From NCBI GenBank assembly GCA_002367235.1, contig DFBC01000042.1:1-11900 (forward strand): a stretch of 11,900 nucleotides of DNA, given 5' to 3'. The stretch is from Cellvibrionales bacterium UBA3090. GTDB taxonomy: Bacteria > Pseudomonadota > Gammaproteobacteria > Pseudomonadales > Porticoccaceae. The notes below the pieces were generated by a model, which was given only the letters and a program-made list of their open reading frames with translations, was not told the DNA's origin and made no database searches. Both the position numbers and the translations under genes were made by a program. Within the stretch, counting starts at the first letter, position 1, and each line of letters begins with the position of its first letter. Positions 1 to 7,503 of this stretch are shown here, piece after piece.

Positions 1-520
1 ACCGACTAACGTAATCTCGATTACTGATGGTCAGATCTTCCTACAAACTGAGCTATTCAACGCCGGCGTACGTCCAGCTGTTGACCCAGGTATCTCAGTT
101 TCTCGTGTAGGTGGTTCGGCGCAGACTAAAATCATCAAGAAGCTATCTGGCGGTATCCGTACTGCTCTAGCTCAATACCGTGAACTTGCTGCATTTGCAC
201 AATTCTCATCGGATCTTGATGAAGCGACTAAGAAGCAACTAGACCACGGTCAAAAAGTTACAGAACTGATGAAGCAGAAGCAATACGCTCCTATGTCTGT
301 ATTTGACCAAGCTCTAGTAATCTTCGCTGCAGAGCGTGGATACCTTCAAGATGTTGAACTGTCAAAAGTTCTAGATTTTGAAGCTGCTTTACTGTCGTTT
401 GCTCGTGGTCAATATGCCGATCTAGCAACACAGATCGACACAACGGGTGCTTTCAATAAAGAAATCGAAGCTGAGCTGAAGAAGCTTGTTGACGATTTCA
501 AGGCAACCCAGACCTGGTAA
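1..520 (+). CDS. atpA: F1 ATP synthase subunit alpha, C-terminal part (5' end outside the window)
   Basis: The reading frame is open from base 2, giving the last 172 residues of a protein that is about 513 residues in E. coli, so roughly two thirds lies upstream. The fragment starts at PTNVISITDGQIF and ends FKATQTW, matching the alpha subunit C-terminus almost position for position. The arginine finger, which completes the catalytic site on the neighbouring beta subunit, is the Arg of SVSRVGG (codon 104-106). The remainder is the helical C-terminal domain. Alpha forms the alpha3beta3 hexamer of the membrane-bound proton-driven ATP synthase. Leucine codons are mostly CTA, as in the first half of atpD. 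There is no internal start to consider; the truncation is only the window edge. Confidence 0.98.
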   Translation, partial: PTNVISITDGQIFLQTELFNAGVRPAVDPGISVSRVGGSAQTKIIKKLSGGIRTALAQYRELAAFAQFSSDLDEATKKQLDHGQKVTELMKQKQYAPMSVFDQALVIFAAERGYLQDVELSKVLDFEAALLSFARGQYADLATQIDTTGAFNKEIEAELKKLVDDFKATQTW

Positions 521-521
521 T

Positions 522-552
522 TGGTAGGTGGTCTTAGGGCCACCTCATACCA
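522..552 (+). other. stem-loop in the atpA-atpG intercistronic gap
   Basis: AGGTGGTC (526-533) pairs with GGCCACCT (538-545) around a TTAG loop, with one G-T wobble. An outer TGGT (522-525) pairs with ACCA (549-552) across a three-base bulge. It starts just after the atpA stop and ends just before the atpG ribosome binding site (CGGAG, 557-561). No T-run follows, so it is not a normal intrinsic terminator. A role in RNA stability or in setting the alpha/gamma ratio is only inference. Confidence 0.6.
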
Positions 553-568
553 TTAACGGAGAGTAACG

Positions 569-1435
569 ATGGCCGGCGCAAAAGAGATACGTAATAAAAT
601 CGGTAGTGTTAAAAGCACACAGAAGATTACGAAAGCAATGGAAATGGTAGCAGCTTCAAAAATGCGTCGTTCTCAAGACGCAATGGAAGCTACTCGTCCA
701 TATGCAGAAACAATGCGTAAAGTGATCGGTCATTTGGCTAATGGTAGCCTCGAGTATAAGCATCCTTATCTTGAGGAACGTGAAGCCAAACGTGTTGGTT
801 ACATCATCGTTTCTACAGACCGTGGTCTTTGTGGTGGTTTGAACATTAACTTGTTCAAGAAAGCCATGAACGACATGAAGGATTGGTCTGAGAAAGGTGC
901 TGATGTAGAGCTTGCAATTGTAGGTTCTAAAGCAACAGCATTTTTCAACAACAGCGGCGCGAAAGTAGCAGCTCAAGTTTCAGGTCTGGGCGATCGTCCA
1001 AGCCTTGAAGACTTGATTGGCTCTGTAAGCGTTATGCTGAAGAAATATGATGAAGGCGAATTAGATCGCCTGTTCGTAGTGTTCAACAAGTTTGAAAACA
1101 CTATGGTTCAAGAACCAACGATCGATCAATTACTTCCTTTGCCTAAATCAGATAGCGAAGAAATGAAACGCAGTCATTCTTGGGACTACATTTATGAGCC
1201 CGAGCCAAAACCACTACTAGATGCACTATTGGTTCGTTATGTCGAATCTCAAGTGTACCAAGGTGTGGTCGAGAATCTTGCTTGTGAGCAAGCAGCTCGA
1301 ATGATTGCTATGAAATCAGCAACAGATAACGCTGGTGACATTATTGATGACTTAGAACTTGTGTATAACAAAGCCCGTCAATCGGCGATTACACAAGAAC
1401 TTTCTGAGATCGTTTCAGGCGCAGCTGCGGTTTAA
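569..1435 (+). CDS. atpG: F1 ATP synthase subunit gamma (central rotor shaft)
   Basis: The protein has 288 residues against 287 in E. coli. The N-terminal coiled-coil half of the shaft is clear in MAGAKEIRNKIGSVKSTQKI and in TKAMEMVAASKMRRSQ. The central Rossmann-like part contains the conserved STDRGLCGGLN. The C-terminal helix ends in YNKARQSAITQELSEIVSGA, the segment that turns inside the alpha3beta3 barrel. The start at 569 follows a GGAGAG ribosome binding site and matches the family N-terminus. It lies 48 bases after atpA and 34 before atpD, in the standard atp order. Leucine and isoleucine codon choice is more mixed than in atpA, plausible for a subunit present once per complex. Reverse-strand open frames inside it are shadows. 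Confidence 0.98.
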   Translation: MAGAKEIRNKIGSVKSTQKITKAMEMVAASKMRRSQDAMEATRPYAETMRKVIGHLANGSLEYKHPYLEEREAKRVGYIIVSTDRGLCGGLNINLFKKAMNDMKDWSEKGADVELAIVGSKATAFFNNSGAKVAAQVSGLGDRPSLEDLIGSVSVMLKKYDEGELDRLFVVFNKFENTMVQEPTIDQLLPLPKSDSEEMKRSHSWDYIYEPEPKPLLDALLVRYVESQVYQGVVENLACEQAARMIAMKSATDNAGDIIDDLELVYNKARQSAITQELSEIVSGAAAV

Positions 1436-1469
1436 GCTTAGGTAAAACTAAATAGTTAGAGGATTAACG

Positions 1470-2876
1470 ATGGCTACAGGTAAGATCGTACAGATCATCG
1501 GTGCGGTAGTCGACGTAGAGTTCCCACAGAGCAATGTACCTAGTGTATATGACGCTCTAAACGTAACGGACTCAAAAGAGCGTCTAGTTCTTGAAGTTCA
1601 ACAACAGCTAGGCGGTGGCGTAGTTCGTTGTATCGTAATGGGTAGCTCTGATGGTTTACGTCGTGGAGTTGAAGTGGTTAACACTGGCGCTCCAATTTCA
1701 GTACCAGTCGGTACTAAAACTCTAGGTCGTATCATGAACGTCCTAGGTGACGCGATTGATGAGCGTGGTGAAGTGGGCGCGGAAGAGGTTTACTCTATCC
1801 ACCGCAGCGCACCAAGGTACGAAGAACAATCAAACGAGATCGCACTTCTAGAAACGGGCGTTAAAGTAATCGACCTAATTTGTCCATTCGCTAAGGGTGG
1901 TAAAATCGGTCTATTCGGTGGTGCTGGTGTAGGTAAGACCGTTAACATGATGGAACTTATCAACAACATCGCACTTCAACACTCAGGCCTATCTGTATTT
2001 GCAGGTGTAGGTGAGCGTACTCGTGAAGGTAACGATTTCTACTTTGAAATGCAGGAATCTAACGTTGTTAACGTTGAGACCCCAAGTGAATCAAAAGTAG
2101 CTATGGTATACGGTCAGATGAACGAGCCACCCGGAAACAGACTCCGTGTAGCACTAACCGGCCTGACCATGGCAGAAAAATTCCGTGACGAAGGTAAAGA
2201 CGTACTGTTGTTCGTCGATAACATCTATCGTTACACATTGGCTGGTACAGAGGTATCTGCACTGTTGGGTCGTATGCCATCTGCGGTAGGTTATCAGCCT
2301 ACTCTGGCGGAAGAAATGGGTGTACTCCAAGAGCGTATTACTTCTACTAAGACTGGATCGATCACATCGGTACAGGCGGTATATGTACCTGCGGATGACT
2401 TGACGGATCCATCACCAGCAACAACGTTTGCTCACCTGGATTCAACCGTGGTATTGAGCCGTGACATTGCCTCTAAAGGTATTTACCCTGCGGTAGATCC
2501 GTTGGATTCAACGTCTCGTCAGCTTGACCCACTGATTGTTGGTCAAGAGCACTATGAAGTAACTCGCGGTGTTCAGTCTGTTCTTCAGCGCTTTAAAGAG
2601 CTGAAAGATATTATTGCTATTCTGGGTATGGACGAACTGTCTGAAGAAGATAAGCAAGTGGTAGCTCGCGCTCGTAAGATTGAGCGTTTCTTATCACAGC
2701 CGTTCCACGTGGCAGAAATCTTTACTGGTTCCCCAGGCAAATATGTATCTCTAAAGCAAACTATTGCTGGCTTCCAGGGCATTCTCAATGGCGACTACGA
2801 CCACCTGCCAGAGCAGGCGTTCTACATGGTTGGCTCCATTGAAGAGGCTGTTGAAAAAGCTGAAAAGCTTAAGTAA
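1470..2876 (+). CDS. atpD: F1 ATP synthase subunit beta (catalytic)
   Basis: This 468-residue subunit carries the catalytic nucleotide sites. Visible motifs are the P-loop GGAGVGKT (residues 150-157), GERTREGNDF starting at 181 with the catalytic Glu182 and Arg183, LLFVDNIYRYT for the Walker B region, and DELSEED in the C-terminal domain. The start follows AGAGGA (1458-1463) with 6 bases of spacing, and MATGKIVQIIGAVVDVEF is the family N-terminus. It is about 8 residues longer than the 460-residue E. coli protein. Nearly all of this comes from extra residues around 201-208 (NVETPSES), between SNVV and KVAMVYGQ. Codon choice changes sharply near base 2160 (see findings), but the protein sequence is intact and conserved throughout, so it should be functional. 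Confidence 0.98.
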   Translation: MATGKIVQIIGAVVDVEFPQSNVPSVYDALNVTDSKERLVLEVQQQLGGGVVRCIVMGSSDGLRRGVEVVNTGAPISVPVGTKTLGRIMNVLGDAIDERGEVGAEEVYSIHRSAPRYEEQSNEIALLETGVKVIDLICPFAKGGKIGLFGGAGVGKTVNMMELINNIALQHSGLSVFAGVGERTREGNDFYFEMQESNVVNVETPSESKVAMVYGQMNEPPGNRLRVALTGLTMAEKFRDEGKDVLLFVDNIYRYTLAGTEVSALLGRMPSAVGYQPTLAEEMGVLQERITSTKTGSITSVQAVYVPADDLTDPSPATTFAHLDSTVVLSRDIASKGIYPAVDPLDSTSRQLDPLIVGQEHYEVTRGVQSVLQRFKELKDIIAILGMDELSEEDKQVVARARKIERFLSQPFHVAEIFTGSPGKYVSLKQTIAGFQGILNGDYDHLPEQAFYMVGSIEEAVEKAEKLK

Positions 2877-2897
2877 GCCAAAGAAAGGCGTTAAGAT

Positions 2898-3329
2898 ATG
2901 GCTATGACCGTCCATTGTAATATTGTAAGTGCTGAAGAGTCCTTATTTTCAGGGTTGGTTGAACTGGTAGTGGCTACCGGTTCCCAGGGTGAACTGGGAA
3001 TTGCTTTTGGTCATGCACCGTTGTTAACCGATCTAAAACCCGGCCCTGTTCGTATCGTAAAGCAGGATGGCGAAGAGGAGATTTACTACCTTTCTGGTGG
3101 ATTCCTCGAAGTTCAGCCAAATATTGTCTCTATCCTATCTGACACAGCGTTACGTGCAGATGATTTGGATGAGGCCGCTGCACTGGAAGCTAAGAACCAA
3201 GCCGAACACGAGCTCTCGAATCAGGGCGGCGAATTCGACTATTCTCGGGCAGCTTCACAGCTGGCCGTAGCAGCAGCTCAGCTTCGCACGATAGAACAGT
3301 TGCGAAAGAAGTTGGGTGGCAAAAAGTAG
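2898..3329 (+). CDS. atpC: F1 ATP synthase subunit epsilon
   Basis: The protein has 143 residues against 139 in E. coli. An N-terminal beta sandwich (VSAEESLFSGLVE, GELGIAFGHAPLLT, YYLSGGFLEVQP) is followed by a C-terminal helical hairpin (DLDEAAALEAKNQAEHEL; AAAQLRTIEQLRKKLG). Epsilon links gamma to the c-ring, and in bacteria its C-terminal helices can inhibit ATP hydrolysis. The chosen ATG gives MAMT, as in the E. coli protein; the second ATG, two codons on, is possible. The gene starts 21 bases after atpD, is the last gene of the operon and is followed directly by a strong terminator. Confidence 0.97.
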   Translation: MAMTVHCNIVSAEESLFSGLVELVVATGSQGELGIAFGHAPLLTDLKPGPVRIVKQDGEEEIYYLSGGFLEVQPNIVSILSDTALRADDLDEAAALEAKNQAEHELSNQGGEFDYSRAASQLAVAAAQLRTIEQLRKKLGGKK

Positions 3330-3348
3330 TTGCGCAAGTGACTGTTAT

Positions 3349-3377
3349 AAAAAGGGTGGCTTCGGCCACCCTTTTTT
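3349..3377 (+). terminator. Rho-independent terminator of the atp operon
   Basis: The arms GGGTGGC (3354-3360) and GCCACCC (3365-3371) form a perfect 7-bp stem closed by a TTCG tetraloop. Five A bases precede it and six T bases follow. The A/T flanks extend the stem and could let it work in both directions. It separates atpC from glmU, which therefore needs its own promoter in the 3378-3460 interval. I found no convincing -35/-10 pair there. Confidence 0.95.
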
Positions 3378-3466
3378 GTGTGTTATTTATGCGCGCACAA
3401 GCAACGGTCTATGCGTGGTAATCGAGTAAACTTCCTGATTAAATAGCCAAAAATAAAGGAATTTAT

Positions 3467-4831
3467 ATGGCAACAGATATTGTGATCCTTGCTGCTGGTA
3501 AGGGCACTCGAATGAAGTCTGAGCTCCCCAAGGTGTTGCATTGTCTAGCTGGCCGCCCCCTCTTACAGCATGTGGTTGATGCGGCGAGAACCGTTGATGA
3601 CGCCAATATTTTGGTGGTAACGGGCCATGGGGCCGAGCAGGTACAAGCGGTCATATCCTCTGGTTCCCTGAGGTGTATTGAGCAAACCGAACAGTTGGGT
3701 ACGGCGCATGCAGTATTGCAGGCCTCGCCTTTGCTCACTTCAAATGCCACTACCCTGATTCTGTATGGGGATGTGCCATTGATTAGTCCCGAGACTATTT
3801 CCGGCATGCTTAATAACGTGTCTGATGAAAGTATCGCTTTGCTTACGGTGCAGCTTGCGGATCCCACTGGTTATGGCCGTATCGTTCGCGATCAACAGGG
3901 AGAGGTCGCGGCTATTGTCGAGCAAAAAGATGCCAGTGCCGAACAACTGAAAATTACAGAGGTCAACACGGGTGTGCTTGCCCTACCCAGTGAATGCCTG
4001 CAAGCATGGCTGCCTCAGATAGGAAACAACAATGCACAGGGTGAATATTACCTGACGGATATCATCTCCATTGCCCGCAATGCCGGGTATCTGATCAAGA
4101 CAATACAACCTGTTGCCGTTGAAGAGGTTGAAGGTGTCAATAATCGATTACAACTCAATAATCTAGAGCGGTATTATCAGTTGCAGCAAGCCAAACGACT
4201 CATGTCAGAAGGTGTTACATTGGCTGACGCAGCACGAACAGATGTTCGTGGTAACCTCAAAACGGGTTCCGACAACTTTATTGATATTAATTGTATTTTC
4301 GATGGTGATGTCGTCCTCGGAAACAACATAAGTATTGGTCCAAATTGCCTGATCAGTAATAGCCTCATTGGAGACGGTGTAGAGATAAAAGCTAATAGTG
4401 TTATTGAGGATTGCCAAATAGGTAATAACGCAATAATTGGTCCCTTTGCTCGATTGCGTCCCGGAACAGAGTTAGCGGCAGGTGTTAAGGTCGGCAATTT
4501 TGTCGAAACGAAAAAAATAAAAGTAGGCAAAGGCAGCAAGATAAACCACCTTAGTTATGTCGGTGATGCCGAATTAGGTGAAAATGTAAATGTGGGAGCC
4601 GGAACAATCACCTGTAACTACGATGGGGTTAATAAACACAAAACCACAATTGGAGATAATGCCTTCATTGGGTCGAATACATCGTTGGTTGCGCCTATTG
4701 ATGTAGGTAAAAATGCCACTGTAGGGGCCGGTTCTACCATCAATAAAAATGTGCCCGAAGGTGAATTGGGTTTGACCCGAGCTGGCCAGAAAAATATCTC
4801 TGGTTGGAAGCGTCCTTCTAAGAAGGATTAA
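3467..4831 (+). CDS. glmU: bifunctional GlcN-1-P acetyltransferase / GlcNAc-1-P uridylyltransferase
   Basis: GlmU carries out the last two cytoplasmic steps to UDP-GlcNAc, the precursor of peptidoglycan and lipopolysaccharide: acetylation of glucosamine-1-phosphate, then UMP transfer from UTP. The 454 residues (456 in E. coli) divide into an N-terminal pyrophosphorylase with LAAGKGTRM (8-16), Lys22 in PKVLH, the metal-binding Asp102 of YGDVPLIS and EGVNN (222-226), and a C-terminal left-handed beta helix of hexapeptide repeats from about residue 250. Within the helix, His361 in INHLSYVGDAE fits the catalytic base of the acetyltransferase, and GAGTITCNYDG is conserved. The start follows AAGGA (3456-3460) with 6 bases of spacing. 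It is the first gene after the atp terminator and lies 26 bases from glmS, so the two are probably co-transcribed. Confidence 0.98.
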   Translation: MATDIVILAAGKGTRMKSELPKVLHCLAGRPLLQHVVDAARTVDDANILVVTGHGAEQVQAVISSGSLRCIEQTEQLGTAHAVLQASPLLTSNATTLILYGDVPLISPETISGMLNNVSDESIALLTVQLADPTGYGRIVRDQQGEVAAIVEQKDASAEQLKITEVNTGVLALPSECLQAWLPQIGNNNAQGEYYLTDIISIARNAGYLIKTIQPVAVEEVEGVNNRLQLNNLERYYQLQQAKRLMSEGVTLADAARTDVRGNLKTGSDNFIDINCIFDGDVVLGNNISIGPNCLISNSLIGDGVEIKANSVIEDCQIGNNAIIGPFARLRPGTELAAGVKVGNFVETKKIKVGKGSKINHLSYVGDAELGENVNVGAGTITCNYDGVNKHKTTIGDNAFIGSNTSLVAPIDVGKNATVGAGSTINKNVPEGELGLTRAGQKNISGWKRPSKKD

Positions 4832-4857
4832 CATAGAAAAGTGAGCCAGAAATAACG

Positions 4858-6687
4858 ATGTGTGGAATTGTTGGTGCAGCAGGACAGCGTAATGTCACTG
4901 GTATTTTGGTTGAGGGTCTGAAGCGACTAGAGTACCGCGGATATGATTCTGCCGGTTTGGCGGTAATAGACCAAACTGGCGTTCTTAACGTCCGTAAAAA
5001 CACAGGAAAAGTAGCGGGTCTCGTCGATGGGTTAACTAAAAAACCAGCTACTGGCAACCTTGGAGTTGCCCATACTCGATGGGCAACACATGGAAAACCC
5101 AATGAAATAAATGCCCACCCTCATGTATCCGATGACGTGGCTGTCGTGCATAACGGCATTATCGAAAACCACAATGCGCTTCGAGCGGAGCTGAAGGGTT
5201 TGGGGTATCAGTTTGTTTCCGATACAGATACCGAGGTCATAGCCCACCTCCTCCACCACCTGTTGAAAACAGCTCCGTCTTTGAAAATGGCCGTTGGGCT
5301 AGCGACGGCCAAGCTTGAGGGTGCATATGCGTTAGGTGTTATTAGCACGCGTGAACCCGATGTTCTGATTGGAACACGCAGTGGTAGCCCTTTGGTGTTG
5401 GGGGTAGGCATTGAAGAAAACTTTATCGCTTCGGATCAAATGGCCCTTCGTCAGGTAACAGATCGTTTCATCTTCCTGGAAGACGGTGATTTGGTCGAAC
5501 TCAAATCGGGACATTATACCATTGTAGACCGCGATGGTTTAGCGGTAGAGCGCGAGGTGGTGAAGTTGTCTGGTGGTGATGATGTGACCGATAAAGGCGG
5601 TTATCGTCACTACATGATGAAGGAGATCTTCGAGCAGAGTACGGTTCTGGAGCATACCCTTCAAGGGCGCATTAGCAAGAAACATGTGTTGCCAGAAGCT
5701 TTCGGTTCGGAGGCAAATAGCGTTTTTCCACAAGTTAAAGGCGTGCACATTGTGGCTTGCGGAACCAGTTATCATGCTGGATTAGTGGCTCGCTACTGGC
5801 TCGAAGAATGGGCGGGAATTCCCTGCCAGGTTGAAGTGGCCAGTGAATACCGTTACCGGAAAGTCGTGGTGCCCGATAACACCTTGTTTGTGACGATCTC
5901 TCAGTCCGGCGAAACGGCCGATACATTGGCTGCGCTACAGGCTGCAAAAAAAGCGGGCTACCTAGCCAGCCTGGTTATCTGCAATGTGGCTAATAGTTCT
6001 TTAGTCCGTGAATCCGATTTGTCTTTAATGACCTATGCGGGCCCAGAAATCGGTGTGGCATCTACTAAGGCATTTACCACCCAGTTGGTGGCGCTCCAGT
6101 TACTTTGTATCGGTCTTGGTCGCAGTCACGGACTCGATCAAGAAAAAGAGCGGTCTTTGGTGGAAGCGTTACATCAGTTGCCTGGATTATGCAGGGAGAC
6201 CTTGGCGCTGGATGCTGAAATTGAAAAAACATTCGAGTGCTTTGCAGATAAACATCATGCCTTGTTTTTAGGGCGTGGCGTGCAGTACCCGGTATCACTG
6301 GAAGGGGCTCTCAAGCTCAAGGAAATTTCATATATCCATGCAGAAGCCTATCCTTCGGGTGAGCTGAAACATGGCCCGCTGGCACTGGTCGACGATGATA
6401 TGCCCGTTGTTGCTGTAGCACCGAACAATGAATTACTAGAAAAACTCAAATCAAACCTACACGAGGTTCAGGCTCGAGGTGGGAAATTATTTGTGTTTGC
6501 AGATAAAAAAGCGGGTTTCGTGAATGAACCCGGTGTAACGGTGATGAACCTTCCCCATGTACCGGAAAGTCTCGAGGCCATAATTTACACCCTGCCCCTC
6601 CAATTGCTTTCCTATCATGTGGCTGTTTTAAAGGGCACCGATGTTGACCAGCCACGCAATTTGGCGAAATCGGTGACCGTAGAATAA
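4858..6687 (+). CDS. glmS: glutamine-fructose-6-phosphate aminotransferase (isomerizing)
   Basis: GlmS makes glucosamine-6-phosphate from fructose-6-phosphate and glutamine, the committed step of amino-sugar synthesis. The length, 609 residues, equals the E. coli enzyme. The N-terminal class II glutaminase begins MCGIVG, where Cys2 becomes the catalytic N-terminal Cys after Met removal. It also has Arg74 in HTRWATHG and HNGIIEN (98-104). Two SIS sugar-phosphate domains follow: CGTSYHAG (301-308), SQSGETADT (348-356) and STKAF (402-406), then EISYIHAEAYPSGELKHG with Glu489 and His505, and the C-terminal LAKSVTVE with Lys604. The ribosome binding site is weak (AGTGAG, well upstream of the ATG). 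No glmS ribozyme is visible in the 26-base gap, as expected outside Gram-positive bacteria. A lipoprotein gene starts 3 bases after its stop. Confidence 0.98.
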   Translation: MCGIVGAAGQRNVTGILVEGLKRLEYRGYDSAGLAVIDQTGVLNVRKNTGKVAGLVDGLTKKPATGNLGVAHTRWATHGKPNEINAHPHVSDDVAVVHNGIIENHNALRAELKGLGYQFVSDTDTEVIAHLLHHLLKTAPSLKMAVGLATAKLEGAYALGVISTREPDVLIGTRSGSPLVLGVGIEENFIASDQMALRQVTDRFIFLEDGDLVELKSGHYTIVDRDGLAVEREVVKLSGGDDVTDKGGYRHYMMKEIFEQSTVLEHTLQGRISKKHVLPEAFGSEANSVFPQVKGVHIVACGTSYHAGLVARYWLEEWAGIPCQVEVASEYRYRKVVVPDNTLFVTISQSGETADTLAALQAAKKAGYLASLVICNVANSSLVRESDLSLMTYAGPEIGVASTKAFTTQLVALQLLCIGLGRSHGLDQEKERSLVEALHQLPGLCRETLALDAEIEKTFECFADKHHALFLGRGVQYPVSLEGALKLKEISYIHAEAYPSGELKHGPLALVDDDMPVVAVAPNNELLEKLKSNLHEVQARGGKLFVFADKKAGFVNEPGVTVMNLPHVPESLEAIIYTLPLQLLSYHVAVLKGTDVDQPRNLAKSVTVE

Positions 6688-6690
6688 ATC

Positions 6691-7422
6691 ATGCAAAAAA
6701 TAAATGTGAGTAAGTGCCCACTTTTATTTTTGATCTTTGTTGGCGGTATCTTAGTAAGTGGTTGCTCTAGTCAGCCCACGCCAGTTACAAGTTCTCAGCA
6801 CGGTCAACAAGCGCCTCTGGTCGAGGGTATGAGCGAGTCGGATATACTCGAGATTGGTCGGCGCCATGGACCCTTGGCCGAAGCAAGAGTGAGATATTGG
6901 CAACGGATGATTAACACCTCAACAGCATCGACAGATCAACTAAAACTTCAACAGGCTAATGTCTTTATTAATGGCGCCCGCTTTGTCGATGATGTCGAAA
7001 TATGGCAGACCAATGACTACTGGTCCACACCATTGGAATTTTTGATCATGGATGCTGGTGATTGTGAAGATTTTAGTATCGCTAAATATTTCACACTCGA
7101 GAAAATGGGAATCGCGATGGAAAAAATGCGGATAACCTATGTCAAAGCCCTCAACCCCAATAGAGCTCATATGGTGCTGACCTACTACTCAGAACCCTCT
7201 TCCATCCCCCTTGTGCTAGACAATCTTAACCCGAACATCCTTCCTGCAACTGAGCGAATGGATCTTATACCGGTATATAGCTTTAACGGCGAAGATCTGT
7301 GGTTGGCTAAAACCCGTAGCAAGCAGGAGAAGGTTGGTAGCGCCGAGACTCTCAAGTTATGGAAAGAACTTAATACAAGAATGAAATCCGGCCTCCCCGC
7401 TATTGTTGTTCCTATCCCCTAA
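6691..7422 (+). CDS. lipoprotein, LapG-like (BTLCP) cysteine protease family
   Basis: This 243-residue protein has a lipoprotein signal: a short basic start, a hydrophobic stretch (residues 10-22) and the lipobox LVSGC, with Cys25 as the lipidated residue. Ser at +2 suggests the outer membrane. The rest fits the bacterial transglutaminase-like cysteine proteinase family (PF06035, the LapG family): GDCEDFSIAKYF with Cys125, AHMVLTYY with His160 and LVLDNLN with Asp177 form a complete Cys-His-Asp triad. The acidic residues beside the Cys (Asp124, Glu126) correspond to the calcium-binding positions of LapG. LapG cleaves large surface adhesins in the periplasm under LapD and cyclic-di-GMP control. 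No lapD or adhesin gene is in the window, so the substrate here is unknown. The gene starts 3 bases after glmS, with no clear ribosome binding site, so translation may be coupled. A GTG five codons in (6706) is a less likely start. Confidence 0.85.
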   Translation: MQKINVSKCPLLFLIFVGGILVSGCSSQPTPVTSSQHGQQAPLVEGMSESDILEIGRRHGPLAEARVRYWQRMINTSTASTDQLKLQQANVFINGARFVDDVEIWQTNDYWSTPLEFLIMDAGDCEDFSIAKYFTLEKMGIAMEKMRITYVKALNPNRAHMVLTYYSEPSSIPLVLDNLNPNILPATERMDLIPVYSFNGEDLWLAKTRSKQEKVGSAETLKLWKELNTRMKSGLPAIVVPIP

Positions 7423-7503
7423 GCAGTTTTACGTAAACATCGGTTTAGGCTATTTGGTGTCTCAATGGATGACAGTCCTTTGGAATTCGCTACTGCCTGA
7501 TTC

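Noticed and set aside
3306..3325. Copy of the terminator arm sequence (GGGTGGC next to an A-run) at the end of atpC
   Set aside because: It encodes the Gly/Lys-rich C-terminus of epsilon; the similarity is short and lacks the second arm, though it could in principle pair with the terminator.
3376..3400. Inverted repeat TTGTGTG / CGCACAA after the atp terminator
   Set aside because: Imperfect, AT-rich loop, overlaps the terminator T-run and does not match the HexR box spacing; likely chance.
3463..3867. Long reverse-strand open frame inside glmU, and similar ones inside atpG, glmS, uvrD and the TRAP gene
   Set aside because: All are fully covered by strongly conserved genes in other frames and show no recognisable protein family; they are shadows of the true coding frame.
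7428..7437. Perfect palindrome TTTACGTAAA just after the lipoprotein gene stop
   Set aside because: Only ten bases, no GC-rich stem and no following T-run, so it is not a terminator. I found no other clear terminator in the 81-base gap between the convergent genes.
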